Source: an uncultured bacterium (lineage in GTDB: Bacteria; Pseudomonadota; Alphaproteobacteria; Sphingomonadales; Sphingomonadaceae). From it: DNA of 64,000 bases. The notes beneath the pieces were generated by a model that did not search any database, had not been told where the DNA came from, and worked only from the letters and a program-made list of their open reading frames with translations. The number at the start of each line of letters is the position of its first letter. Position 1 is the first letter of the stretch. Made by a program: the position numbers and the translations under genes. Location: the NCBI GenBank assembly GCA_942636505.2, contig CALOGB020000119.1, forward strand, positions 1 through 64,000, in the 5' to 3' direction. Shown here piece by piece: positions 23,718 to 33,665 of the stretch.

Positions 23718-26700
23718 TCCGCTTCACCACGCTTGCGCTGCTGACCGCGGGGCTGGCGTCGCCGCTCCTCGTCCAGCCAGCGGCGGCACAGGTTGCCGGG
23801 GTCGGCGCGCTCGTCCAGCAAGGGCGGTATTGGCAGTCGCGTGGCCGAGCCGACCTTGCACGGACCGCCTATCGACGCGCACTGGCGATCGATCCCTCGA
23901 ACGCGGAAGCCCGTCGTGCCCTGTCGACGTCGAGCGCTCCTGCCCCGGCATCTGCCGCACGACCGAACAGGGCGCCAGCGCAGGCTCCGGCGAGCATGAC
24001 CGGTCCCGCACCCGCGCCCGCAACCGCATCGCGTGCGGTTTCTGTGCCAGCCCCAGCACGTCGTTCCGTACCGACACCTTCGGACCGCGGCGGCGATTCC
24101 CGCGCGGCAGGCTTCCGCTCGCTCGAACAGGGCGATCTCGTGCAGGCGCAACGCCAGTTCGAGGCGGCGCTGGCCAACAACCGCAACGATGCGGATGCGG
24201 CAGGTGGCCTGGGCGTTGTCCGGTTACGGCAGTCGCGCTTCGCAGAGTCCGCCGAACTCCTGTCGCGCGCTTCGGCACGCGGCAATCGGGCGCGCTGGTC
24301 GGAAGCCTTGGCATCCGCGCAATTCTACGCCGGGCTCGACGACGCCCGTGCGCGGCTCGCGGCCGGCGATGTCGTCGGCGCACAGACCCAGGCCGAGGCG
24401 CTCGCGCGCACCGGCGTCAAGGATCGCGGGCCCGCATTGGCGTTGCTCGCCGACATCTACGAACGCCAGGGTCGCTATGCGGACTCCGCCGATCTGGCAC
24501 GCCAGGCGGGATCCGCCGGCGGCAGCGCGGCGCAACTCGAAAGCCGCGTAGTGCGCAACGACGCACTGCAGGCGGCCACGCACGGCGATCCGGCAAAGGC
24601 TGACGCGCTGTTCCAACGCGGACTGATGCTCGATCCGGCGGACCCGTGGATCCGCTACGAATATGCGCGGTACATGATTGGGCAAAGCCGTGCGCCCGAG
24701 GCCGAGGCGCTGATCCAGTCGATCCAGACGATCGGTACCGCCGACGCCTTGTACGCCGCGGCGATGCTGCACAACGAGCGCGGCCGACAGGCGCAGGCCA
24801 CGTCGTTGCTGTCGCGGTTGACCGAAGCGCAGAAGACGCCCGCGATCCGCCGCTTCGAGGCGCAGATTGCCGTCGATGCCGCCGTCGCGCGGGCCAAGGC
24901 GATCGCGGCACAGGGTCGCGGCGGCGAGGCGATCGCAACCTTGCGCCAGATCGGCATGACCCCGACGCTCAGCGCAGCGTCGCTCGCGTCGATCGCCGGC
25001 GGTCTGAACGATCTTGGCGATCAGGCCGGCGCCGTCCCGCTTGCCGAGCGCGCGCTGGCCGCAAGCCCGGCGACGGCGGCGGATTACGAGCCGATCGTCC
25101 GCGTACTGGCACGGACCGGACAGGACGCCGCAGTCGCCAGCGCCATCGACCGCGCGCGAACGGCTTCGGCGGGGTCTGCCTCCGCAGCGCCAGCAATCGC
25201 AAGGCTCGAAGGGATTGCCGCGTCGTCGCAAGCGGACCGGATGCGGCTGGCAGGCCAGAACGCGCAGGCATTCGACCTGCTGCAACAGGCATGGGCCGCG
25301 TCGCCAGGCAATGCCGACCTGCTGGGCGCGCTCGGCCGGCTGTACCAGTCGGGCAACATGCCGTCGCAGGCTGCACAGACGTATCAGATTGTACTCGTCG
25401 CAAATCCACGAGACAAGGGCGCGCTGATCGGCTTGATCGGCAGCGCAGGGGCTGGCGGCAACCACGACGTCGCCACCGCGACCGTGGACCGCGCGCTCGC
25501 CGCCTATCCCAACGACTACGAAATCTACGCCGCTGCCGGCCAGATGGAACAGGCCCGCGGCGACCGAGGGGCGGCGAAACGCTATCTGCGCCGCGCCGAA
25601 ACGGCGTATGCCGCGCGTTCCGGCACCGGTGCCACGCTGAGCGGTGCCAACCCGTTCGCCGCGGGCATGGGCTCGGGCAATCCCTTCCGCCAGGCGGAAC
25701 AGGCGCCCGTCGTTGCCGCAAACCCGTTCGCGCTAAGCGCAGGGCCGATTGCGGCTTCGACGCCCGGACGATCTTCGGCGCCGATGGCCTTCACCGTGGC
25801 ACCCGGATACGGCGCAAGCTCACCCGGCGTTCCGGCACCGGCGGGCTTTGGACGAGGCGGCTACGCATCCTCGAACGGCGCCGTACCCCAGGCCGGCGTT
25901 GCAGGTGGCGACGCCACGTTGATCCGCCTACGCGACGATATCGCCCGCTTGAGCGACGACACCGGCCCCCGTGCGGAAATGAAGCTCGGCTTCCGCGAGC
26001 GCTCGGGCGAGACCGGCCTGAGCGAATTGCGTGAACTGTCGGGTACCGCGACCCTCTCCACGGGTGTCGCCGGCGGTCGCGTTTCCGTCTCGGCAACACC
26101 GGTCGTGATCGACTCCGGACGCCCGACCGGCTCCGCGCTCGCTCGGTTCGGCCGCAACGCCACGCCGGAGGCGCAAGGCATCGTCAATGCGCTGCCCTCC
26201 GCACTGACGCAGGCGGATACGCAACACGCGTCCGGCGTCGCGGTCGCGGCATCATACGACAGCCCCGGCGTCCGGATCGAGGTCGGATCGACGCCGATCG
26301 GGTTCGACAATACCGAAGTGACGTGGGGCTTCACCGCCAAACCCCAGCTCTCGCGTACGGTGTCGGCGCAGGGCTGGGTCAAGCGCGAGCCGGTCACGGA
26401 CAGCGTCGTGTCCTACGCCGGCACGCGCGATCCCGTCTCGGGTGAACGCTGGGGTCAAGTCATGCGGACCGGCGGCGGCGCGTCGCTGTCGTGGGACGAC
26501 GAAGGGACGGGCGTTTATGCCGATGTCTCCGGCTATCGCTATACCGGCGAGAACGTCCGCAATAACCGTGGGTACCAAGCCAACGCCGGTGGCTATCTGC
26601 CGCTCTATCGCGACGGGCATTCGACGCTGACCGGTGGCCTCAACCTCAACTGGCAGGCGTTCGACAACAACCAGAACTACTTTACCTATGGGCATGGCGG

Positions 26701-27073
26701 GTATTTCAGCCCGCAGAGCTTCCTCAGCATGAGCCTGCCGATCCGCTATGCGTATAATTCGACGCGGTGGGAGGGGCGCCTGGGCGTCGCACCGGGCTAT
26801 CAGAGCTTCGAACAGGATCGTGCGCCGATCTATCCGACCGATCCGAACGCGCAGGCCGAACTCGATGCGTTGAAGGCGCGGAACACCGACGTCCGTTCCT
26901 ATTACGACAGCCTGAGCAATACCGGTTTCGCCTTTTCGGCGGACGGATCGTTGTTCTATCGCCTGAACCCGAACACCCGGATCGGGGCTTCGGCCAGCGC
27001 CAACACGTTTGGGACCTATGACGACTACCGATCGACTTTCGAATTGCGCCAGTCCCTGGGGGGAACCAAATGA
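23714..27073 (+). CDS. bcsC: BcsC, TPR protein and outer-membrane cellulose export channel
   Basis: 1119 residues. A signal peptide (ALLTAGLASPLLVQPAAA) is followed by many TPR units from about residue 30 to 620 (GRYWQSRGRADLARTAYRRA, LEQGDLVQAQRQFEAAL), a proline/alanine-rich linker, and a C-terminal BCSC_C beta barrel from about 770 ending in KLNPNTRIGASASANTF-like strands (the actual reading is YRLNPNTRIGASASANTF). This is the usual BcsC layout and length. It spans the periplasm and exports the glucan chain through the outer membrane. The ATG overlaps the bcsAB stop. Confidence 0.93.
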   Translation: MIRFTTLALLTAGLASPLLVQPAAAQVAGVGALVQQGRYWQSRGRADLARTAYRRALAIDPSNAEARRALSTSSAPAPASAARPNRAPAQAPASMTGPAPAPATASRAVSVPAPARRSVPTPSDRGGDSRAAGFRSLEQGDLVQAQRQFEAALANNRNDADAAGGLGVVRLRQSRFAESAELLSRASARGNRARWSEALASAQFYAGLDDARARLAAGDVVGAQTQAEALARTGVKDRGPALALLADIYERQGRYADSADLARQAGSAGGSAAQLESRVVRNDALQAATHGDPAKADALFQRGLMLDPADPWIRYEYARYMIGQSRAPEAEALIQSIQTIGTADALYAAAMLHNERGRQAQATSLLSRLTEAQKTPAIRRFEAQIAVDAAVARAKAIAAQGRGGEAIATLRQIGMTPTLSAASLASIAGGLNDLGDQAGAVPLAERALAASPATAADYEPIVRVLARTGQDAAVASAIDRARTASAGSASAAPAIARLEGIAASSQADRMRLAGQNAQAFDLLQQAWAASPGNADLLGALGRLYQSGNMPSQAAQTYQIVLVANPRDKGALIGLIGSAGAGGNHDVATATVDRALAAYPNDYEIYAAAGQMEQARGDRGAAKRYLRRAETAYAARSGTGATLSGANPFAAGMGSGNPFRQAEQAPVVAANPFALSAGPIAASTPGRSSAPMAFTVAPGYGASSPGVPAPAGFGRGGYASSNGAVPQAGVAGGDATLIRLRDDIARLSDDTGPRAEMKLGFRERSGETGLSELRELSGTATLSTGVAGGRVSVSATPVVIDSGRPTGSALARFGRNATPEAQGIVNALPSALTQADTQHASGVAVAASYDSPGVRIEVGSTPIGFDNTEVTWGFTAKPQLSRTVSAQGWVKREPVTDSVVSYAGTRDPVSGERWGQVMRTGGGASLSWDDEGTGVYADVSGYRYTGENVRNNRGYQANAGGYLPLYRDGHSTLTGGLNLNWQAFDNNQNYFTYGHGGYFSPQSFLSMSLPIRYAYNSTRWEGRLGVAPGYQSFEQDRAPIYPTDPNAQAELDALKARNTDVRSYYDSLSNTGFAFSADGSLFYRLNPNTRIGASASANTFGTYDDYRSTFELRQSLGGTK

Positions 27074-27525
27074 ACGCGATGAGTGAATGGTCTACCGACA
27101 ACGCGACCGAGACCACTGCCGCCTCCTTGTTGCTAGGAAGCATCGTTGCCGAAGTCGGTGGCGGCGCCACCACGGCGCAGCGACGCGCGTTCTTTCGCTC
27201 GGTCGGCGCACGGATCGCAGGCGCGCATCCGGTCGGCGACGCGCAGGATATCGCTGCGCTCGCCGCCTCGATCAACCGGTTGTGGCGTGAGCACGACTGC
27301 GGCGAAGTGCGGTTCGAACTGGCCGAGGACGGCCTGCTGATCACGCATACCGGCTTTGCTCGTCGGCTGGCACCGGTCCTCGGCGGTGCAACCGAACAGA
27401 CCCTGCGACCGTTGCTGGAGGGGGCGTATGACGCCTGGTTGCATACGCTCGGCAGCGGTGCCGATCTAACGACACGCACCCTGTGGTGGAGCGATACGGA
27501 GGCACGACTGAAGCATGGACGTTGA
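27070..27525 (+). CDS. bcsD: BcsD, cellulose synthase subunit D
   Basis: 151 residues, soluble and without a signal peptide, matching BcsD in length (about 156) and in the conserved C-terminal part (RLAPVLGGATEQTLRPLLEG, AYDAWL). BcsD forms a periplasmic octamer in Komagataeibacter that helps align glucan chains into crystalline fibrils. Its presence defines a type I bcs operon. It overlaps bcsC by four bases and the next gene by eleven. Confidence 0.85.
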   Translation: MNAMSEWSTDNATETTAASLLLGSIVAEVGGGATTAQRRAFFRSVGARIAGAHPVGDAQDIAALAASINRLWREHDCGEVRFELAEDGLLITHTGFARRLAPVLGGATEQTLRPLLEGAYDAWLHTLGSGADLTTRTLWWSDTEARLKHGR

Positions 27526-28576
27526 TCGTCGACACGTCATGGCGGGAATGGCCGGTCTGGCCATCGCCGGATGCAGCAAGGCACGGGCACCGGACGACAG
27601 GGCACTCGCCACCGAGAACAGCGCAGCAGTCGAACCAAGGACTCTGCCCGCGACCGGCGCGGCAAACGGCGTGAACTGGGCAAGCTTCAAACAGCGGTTC
27701 ATGGCCGACAATGGGCGGATCATCGATAACGGCAATGGCGGCGTCAGCCACAGCGAAGGCCAGAGCTATGGCCTGCTGCTGTCCCAGGCTGCGGGCGACC
27801 GAGCGGCATTCGACAAGATTCTAGCCTGGACCGAAGCGAAACTCGCCCGGCCGGATGTCGCGCTCTACGTCTGGCGCTACGATGCGCGCGCCGCCAATCC
27901 GACCGCCGATCGCAACAATGCAACCGATGGCGACCTGCTCATTGCCTACGCACTGGCAAAGGCGGCGAACAAGTGGCGTGAGCCACGCTATGCCGCGCGG
28001 TCGCGGACGATCGTCGACGCCATCGCCACCCGCCTCGTCAAGACGGTCGGCGGGCGGATGCTGTTATTGCCCGGCCTGGACGGGTTCTCGACCGCGGCAC
28101 GAACGACGATCAACCCCTGCTATTACGTCTGGCCCGCGCTCGACCTGTTCGCGAAGACCGGCAACGCGGCGGTATGGCGGCGGGTCATCACCGACGGCGA
28201 GGCTCTGATCGCCGCGGCCCGGTTCGGCGCGCATCGCCTGCCGACCGACTGGATCGACGTCTCCAACACAGGTGCCATCGCCCCCGCTGCGGACAAGCCG
28301 CCACGGTTCGGCTTCGATGCCATCCGTGTGCCGCTATTTGCCAGCGTGTCCGGACGGGGTGCGTTGGTCGAGCCGATCCGGACCTGGTGGCGATCGATGC
28401 CGGCTGAACAGATTCCTGCCTGGACAGACGTGGTGTCAGGGCAGGTCGCCGAATACCCCCTGTCCGTCGGCGGTCGCGCGGTCGTTAGCCGCACGCTCGG
28501 CACGCACGCCCCCGATACGCTCGCCACCGACTATTACGCTGCCGCGTTGCAGTGCCTTGCCGCGGCCTTCCCCTGA
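27515..28576 (+). CDS. bcsZ: BcsZ, GH8 endo-beta-1,4-glucanase
   Basis: 353 residues. The N-terminus DRRHVMAGMAGLAIAGC combines a twin-arginine-like pair with a lipobox, so the enzyme may be a Tat-exported lipoprotein rather than a free periplasmic one. The GH8 catalytic features are present: SHSEGQSYGLL (acid Glu), NATDGDLLIAYAL (Asp), INPCYYVWPAL and RFGFDAIRVPL. BcsZ trims or edits the nascent glucan. It is the last gene of the bcs operon, starting inside bcsD. Confidence 0.9.
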   Translation: MDVDRRHVMAGMAGLAIAGCSKARAPDDRALATENSAAVEPRTLPATGAANGVNWASFKQRFMADNGRIIDNGNGGVSHSEGQSYGLLLSQAAGDRAAFDKILAWTEAKLARPDVALYVWRYDARAANPTADRNNATDGDLLIAYALAKAANKWREPRYAARSRTIVDAIATRLVKTVGGRMLLLPGLDGFSTAARTTINPCYYVWPALDLFAKTGNAAVWRRVITDGEALIAAARFGAHRLPTDWIDVSNTGAIAPAADKPPRFGFDAIRVPLFASVSGRGALVEPIRTWWRSMPAEQIPAWTDVVSGQVAEYPLSVGGRAVVSRTLGTHAPDTLATDYYAAALQCLAAAFP

Positions 28577-28708
28577 TCCTCCAGCGGTCAGTTCACAGCA
28601 GCGAGCGAGACCGGCGCGGTAGCCGTCGAAGCGGTGTTGCCACCCTATGCCGTATCGGCTCAAACTAAACCGCCTCGCGACGGCTAATGCCTGCCGATCG
28701 CCGGGCTG

Positions 28709-29533
28709 GTGCCCTTGATCGGGGCGCTACTGACCAGACGGATGCAAGCAGTACCGGCGACCGCCGCCGCGATCGGCCCGCGCACGCTCGACACGCGCCT
28801 GCCGCGCGGCACGCTGCCGTCCGAGGTCGAGCCGCTCGAAGCCGCGACCAACGAGGCGCTCGACCGGCTCGAGGACGGGTTCCGGACGCAGGCTCCATTC
28901 GCCGCCGACATCGCGCACGAACTGCGCACGCCGCTCGCCGTGATCCGCCTTCGCGCCGACGCGGTCGACGACGCGGCCGTGAAGGACGCGCTGCTCGCAT
29001 CGGTGGACCGCGCCGCCCGCGTCGTCGCGCAAATGCTCGCGCTCGCCGACCTCGAACGCCCGGTCGAAGATGCCGGCGAACCACTCGACTTTGCCGTCTT
29101 GGCGGAAGCGGTCGTCGCCAGTTGTGCACGCGGCATCCTTGCAGCCGGCCGAACGATCGCGCTGGAAGACCTGTCAGCCGATACCGGGAGCATCGGCTAT
29201 CCCGGCGCCATACTCCTCGCGCTCGAGAATCTCGTCGACAACGCCGTGCGCCATACCGCCCCCGGCACCGCGATCGTCGTGCGCGTCGGCCCGGGTGCAC
29301 GTATCGGTGTGATCGACGACGGCGTTGGCGTGGCACCCGAGCATCTCGCCCGGCTCAAGCACCGTTTCTGGCGCGGTGACGGATCACGGTCGGAAGGCTC
29401 GGGAATCGGCCTGTCGATCGTCGACCGCGTGGCACGTGCGCATCTTGGCCTGCTCGACGTCGCGCCCGGACCCGGTGACAAGGGACTGTGCTTCGAGATG
29501 ACGTTCGGATCGACGCAACGACGAGACAGGTAG
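28709..29533 (+). pseudogene. Truncated sensor histidine kinase (N-terminal half missing)
   Basis: The frame has the full catalytic half of a histidine kinase: HisKA with AADIAHELRTPLAV (phospho-acceptor His), N box LVDNAVRHT, G1 box GVIDDGVGVAP and G2 box GSGIGLSIV. Before it only a stub of a membrane helix remains (LPIAGLVPLIGALL), ending at a stop codon at 28685-28687; there is no first helix, no sensor domain and no HAMP of normal length. The only start is a GTG at 28709. No response regulator is adjacent. It may be a remnant, or a soluble kinase acting with another sensor. Confidence 0.65.
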
Positions 29534-29875
29534 CAAACCGCATGGCGGTTCGACTATCGCCACCGGACATAGCAACACCGTAGACTACGGGCTCGTTGAT
29601 CAAGCCCAGAGCGTAGCGGTGCCGGTAAGGACGATAGGGGATCAGATCGTTGGTCAGCCACGCAAGGTCGCTTGTCGTGCGTGAGACGATCAATATTCGA
29701 CTACGTGGCAAACGACGGGTTCCAGATCGCACACGGACCCGGCAAACGGTTGGCAACAGCGGTACAGTTGCCGCTGCCGACGTCTGATCGACGGCGGCTT
29801 ACACAATCTCAGCGTTCGACAGCGGACCGGCTCGTTCGCCAGTCGGCGACTGTCGCGCTCCTGTCCAACGTGTGT
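29534..29875. other. Non-coding stretch
   Basis: About 340 bases between the truncated kinase and the stop of the ROK regulator on the other strand. Frames on both strands give no recognisable protein. I see no repeat or RNA gene, and no clear terminator. Confidence 0.4.
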
Positions 29876-30994
29876 CTACACCACCGCGGTCGCGTGGATG
29901 GGGAGCAGCGCAGCGCCGATCGTCGCCGCGCTGCCTTCCAGCGTCGAGACCGATACGCGCGGCATTTCGCTACAATGGTCGCCGATGTGCATCGCGCCGA
30001 AATCGATATGATCGACCAGCGATTGCAGGATGGGCGCCGGAAGCGGACTGGAAATCACGAACTCGCCAGGGTCGATCCACGCGACGCCCCAGTTTATGAT
30101 CGGTTCGATCTGCTTCGCCGCGCGCCGCACCCATCGATCGACGATTTTTTCATATCCCGCAGTGACTTCGTCGAAGTCCACCAACGAGTGTATCGCGCAC
30201 CCCTCGTCGCGTAGGGTGGAGAGCAAATCCAGCGTCGAGGGACGGGGTTCGTTCGTCGGATAGAGGCAGCCGATTTCACCCGCGCTCGCCATTGCCCCGC
30301 GCAGGATACGGCCTTCGACGATGATCCCCGCGCCGATCCCGTGACCGAGCAGGATCACCACCGCGGTCGAACACCGGCGCATCAGCCCGCCGACATAATA
30401 TTCCGCGAGCGCAGCGGTGTTGGCGTCGTTCTCGATCCAGATCCGATGCCCGATATGCTCCTCGAATAGCGTTTTCAGATCGATCCCGCGCCATGCGGCC
30501 AGGCTGTCGACCGTCCAGCGCCGATTGCCCTCGGGCGATAGCGACGACCCGGGGACGCCGATCCCGACCCCCAGCAATCGCCGCCCGAGCAACCGGTTCT
30601 CGATCGCCATGTCGTGCATCGACGCCGTTACGCGCGCGGCGAAGATGCGCGGATCGGGATCGTCGAATGGCTGGGAGCTGTGCGCGATCACGCCGCCGGC
30701 ATAATCGACGAGCGCCACCTCCATCAGTCCGCGGTGGAGCATCGCGCCGACCGAATAGCCCGCGTCGGGCGAGATGCGGAGCGGCACCGCCGGCCGACCG
30801 GGCGTCATCGGCTCCGAACTCGGACATTCCTCGATCAGTCCGTGTGCAAGCAGGTTGCTCGACAGTCGTGTCAGCTTCGACGCACTCATCGCAAGATCGG
30901 CGGCGAGCTGCTTGCGCGACCGTGCGCCGGCCGACCGGAGGACCTGCATGATCCGCCGCTCGTCATCATCGAGCCTCAGCTTCGCGTAGGACAT
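29876..30994 (-). CDS. ROK-family transcriptional regulator
   Basis: 372 residues: an N-terminal winged helix-turn-helix (about 12-60, RRIMQVLRSAGARSRKQLAA) and a ROK sugar-binding domain with VGIGVPG, IENDANTAALAEYY and VVILLGHGIGAGIIVEG. The cysteine-rich zinc motif seen in NagC/Mlc is not evident after GEIGCLYP. It is divergently transcribed from a TonB receptor, DUF218, GH92 mannosidase and symporter operon, so it is probably the sugar-responsive repressor of that operon. The start is supported by family length; several polar residues precede the helix-turn-helix. Confidence 0.87.
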   Translation of the reverse strand: MSYAKLRLDDDERRIMQVLRSAGARSRKQLAADLAMSASKLTRLSSNLLAHGLIEECPSSEPMTPGRPAVPLRISPDAGYSVGAMLHRGLMEVALVDYAGGVIAHSSQPFDDPDPRIFAARVTASMHDMAIENRLLGRRLLGVGIGVPGSSLSPEGNRRWTVDSLAAWRGIDLKTLFEEHIGHRIWIENDANTAALAEYYVGGLMRRCSTAVVILLGHGIGAGIIVEGRILRGAMASAGEIGCLYPTNEPRPSTLDLLSTLRDEGCAIHSLVDFDEVTAGYEKIVDRWVRRAAKQIEPIINWGVAWIDPGEFVISSPLPAPILQSLVDHIDFGAMHIGDHCSEMPRVSVSTLEGSAATIGAALLPIHATAVV

Positions 30995-31031
30995 GACCGT
31001 ACTCCGTTACCACGTCTGATAACTCGATTAG

Positions 31032-31050
31032 TTTATTTCGTGAAATTAAT
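31032..31050. promoter_or_regulatory. Candidate operator in ROK/TonB receptor divergent region
   Basis: The bases TTATTTC (31033-31039), GT and GAAATTAA (31042-31049) form an inverted repeat with perfect ATTTC/GAAAT inner arms in an AT-rich setting. It resembles the TTATTTCG-type half-sites of NagC/Mlc ROK repressors and lies between the regulator and the operon it would control. Confidence 0.45.
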
Positions 31051-31109
31051 TAAAATCGTCATATTCCACGTCCAGCGGCGTGGCATCGAACAGGGCTGGG
31101 GACGAACAG

Positions 31110-33665
31110 ATGACCAAATTTGGCTTGCGCACGGGTTGCGCCTTTATCGCGCTGATCATTGCGGCGCAGTCGCCGGCCCGGGCTCAGACCGCCCCTGCCA
31201 CGTCGCCCGCCGATGCAGCCCCAGAAGCAACCGGTCCCGACTCCGCAGCACCTGACGCCGGCGGCGGTGACATCATCGTCACCGGGTCCGCTCGCCAGCA
31301 GCGCCGCTTCGACGTCTCCTATGCGGTTAATTCGCTCAGCAACGCCGACATCCAGAAGCTTGCGCCGATCAACTTCGCCGACCTGCTCGGCAAGCTGCCC
31401 GGGTTCGCGGTCGAGAATACCGGTGGCGAGGTCCAGAACATCATCCGCCTGCGCGGCCTGCCGAGCGACGGCGGGCTCGTCACCTTCCAGCAGGACGGCC
31501 TGCCGCTGTTCCACGAGAATGACGGCAATTTCTTCCGCGGTGACAGCATCAACCGGTTCGACCTGATGACGCAGCGCGTCGAGGTCGTGCGCGGTGGCCC
31601 TGCCCCGGTCTATGCGAGCTATGCCGCCGCGATCGTCAACAACATCACCGTGTCGGGCACCGATACGACGCGTGGCAAGGCGCAGGTGACGCTCGGCGAC
31701 ACCGGCCTCTACCGGCTCGACGGGTACCAAGCGGGCCCGATCGACGACTCGACCTATTACGCGATCGGCGGGTTCCTCCGCCGCCACGACGGCTACCGGG
31801 ACAACGGCTTCCCGAACGATCGCGGCGGCCAGATCCGCGCCAACATCAAGCACGACTTCAGCAACGGATCGCTGCGCGTGTCGGGTAATTACCTGAACGA
31901 CCACAACGTGTTCTACCTGCCGATCCCGACCGCCGACCCGCGCGATCCGAGCAAGTCGCTCAACCAGTATATCGATTTCTTCAGCGGCACGATGAACTCG
32001 CCTGCGCTGCGCAACGCCAACATCCGCTTCCGCGAGGCCGACGGCACGACGCGCAACGTCGACGCCGATCTCGGCAATGGCCGCCACACCCAGTTCGGCA
32101 ACGTCGGCGTGCAATACGATGCCGATTATGACGGTTGGAAAGTCGCGGCGAAGGGCGGCGTCAGCGTCGGCAAGCTGCATTTCGACGCGCTGTATTCGAC
32201 CAGCAATCCGTCGGATGCCAACGCCTACGCCAACGCGACGAGCAACGGGATCGGCACTCCGACCAACCTGGATAACGCCCGCAAGGCGTTCGGCGCAGGC
32301 GTGGCCCGGCTCGGCTATGCCATCGCCGGCACCAATGGCGCCGAGGTCTACGACCCGAACACCGCGTCGGGCCTGGTTGTCCCCGCGCAGTTCCGCGACG
32401 TCGTCTCGAAATATTATTCGACGCAAGGCGATCTGAGCGTCACGCGCTCGATCGCGACCGGGTTCGGCACGCACGACCTGCGCGTCGGCGTGTATGGCAG
32501 CCTGTACGGAGAAACCAACGAGGTCGCGTACCAGGACTATCTGCTAGAGGTGAAGGGCAAGCCGCGCACGCTCGACCTGATCGCGTACAACGCCGCGGGC
32601 CAGGCGGTCGGCTCGGTCACCGACAACGGCGTGCTGCGCTATACGACCACGCTCAACCGCGGCAACACCGACGCCTCGATGTACGCGCTCTATGCCAACG
32701 ACACGTGGGAGCTGGTCAAGGGCCTGACCCTCGACGGCGGCATCCGCCACGAACGCTACAGCTTCAAGGGCTATGCGTTCGCAACGACGGCCGCCAATCT
32801 CGGCGACCCGAAAACGCTCGCCGACAACGCGGTCCGCGCGTTCACCGGCCAGATCATCAACTCGAAGCTCAGCCCCAGCATCACCAACTGGACCGGCGGC
32901 ATCAACTACGACGTCACCAAGCACTTCGGCGCCTATGCCCGCGCCTCGCATCTCGAAACGCCGCCGTCGACGCAGGTGACGTACCAGATCAACCCGACGA
33001 TCATCACGTCGAAGGCGAACCAGTATGAGGTCGGCCTGAAGGCGGCGTTCGGCCGGTCCTATCTGTACCTGATCGGCTTCTATACGCGCTACAACCCGCT
33101 CAATGCGTCGTTCGTCGCGCTCGACCCGGTCACCGGCCGCAACGACCAGTCAGTGCCGTTCGTCGGCAAGGCTGAGATCAAGGGCATCGAGATCGACGGC
33201 AACCTCGCGCTGCCGCACGGCTTCGCGGTCACCGGCGCGCTGACGATCAGCGATCCGCAGTATAAGAGCCTCGTCAACGCCAACGGCGCGAGCGCGGGCG
33301 ATGTCGAGGGCAACCAGATCGTCCGCGAGCCCAAGGTCTATGGCAACATCCGCCCCTCGGTCGACTTCGACGTCGCGGGCAATTCGGTGCAGCTGTACGG
33401 CCGCTACGAATATACCGGCAAACGCTATGTCGACTTCTTCAACAACACCGCCCTGCCCTCCTACCAGACGGTCGGCGCGGGGATCACCCTGACGCACGAC
33501 ACGTGGCAGATGCAGGTCGTCGGCGACAATCTGTTCAACGCGAAGGGCCTGACCGAAGGCAATACGCGTACCGACCTGTTGAGCGGCCAGGGCACCGCCG
33601 ATGCTATCTATGGCCGTCCGATCTTCGGTCGCAACGTCCGCCTCGTGGTCAGCAAGTCCTGGTGA
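31110..33665 (+). CDS. TonB-dependent outer-membrane receptor of mannoside locus
   Basis: 851 residues from the ATG at 31110, which follows a GGGGACGA stretch and opens a good signal peptide (CAFIALIIAAQSPARAQ). The plug has GGDIIVTGSARQ, LLGKLPGFAVEN and IRLRGLPSDGG; the barrel ends NVRLVVSKSW with a terminal aromatic. The first gene after the divergent ROK regulator, it probably imports mannose-containing oligosaccharides released by or fed to the GH92 enzyme encoded two genes downstream. The frame is open ten codons further upstream, but those residues do not fit a signal peptide. Confidence 0.88.
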   Translation: MTKFGLRTGCAFIALIIAAQSPARAQTAPATSPADAAPEATGPDSAAPDAGGGDIIVTGSARQQRRFDVSYAVNSLSNADIQKLAPINFADLLGKLPGFAVENTGGEVQNIIRLRGLPSDGGLVTFQQDGLPLFHENDGNFFRGDSINRFDLMTQRVEVVRGGPAPVYASYAAAIVNNITVSGTDTTRGKAQVTLGDTGLYRLDGYQAGPIDDSTYYAIGGFLRRHDGYRDNGFPNDRGGQIRANIKHDFSNGSLRVSGNYLNDHNVFYLPIPTADPRDPSKSLNQYIDFFSGTMNSPALRNANIRFREADGTTRNVDADLGNGRHTQFGNVGVQYDADYDGWKVAAKGGVSVGKLHFDALYSTSNPSDANAYANATSNGIGTPTNLDNARKAFGAGVARLGYAIAGTNGAEVYDPNTASGLVVPAQFRDVVSKYYSTQGDLSVTRSIATGFGTHDLRVGVYGSLYGETNEVAYQDYLLEVKGKPRTLDLIAYNAAGQAVGSVTDNGVLRYTTTLNRGNTDASMYALYANDTWELVKGLTLDGGIRHERYSFKGYAFATTAANLGDPKTLADNAVRAFTGQIINSKLSPSITNWTGGINYDVTKHFGAYARASHLETPPSTQVTYQINPTIITSKANQYEVGLKAAFGRSYLYLIGFYTRYNPLNASFVALDPVTGRNDQSVPFVGKAEIKGIEIDGNLALPHGFAVTGALTISDPQYKSLVNANGASAGDVEGNQIVREPKVYGNIRPSVDFDVAGNSVQLYGRYEYTGKRYVDFFNNTALPSYQTVGAGITLTHDTWQMQVVGDNLFNAKGLTEGNTRTDLLSGQGTADAIYGRPIFGRNVRLVVSKSW

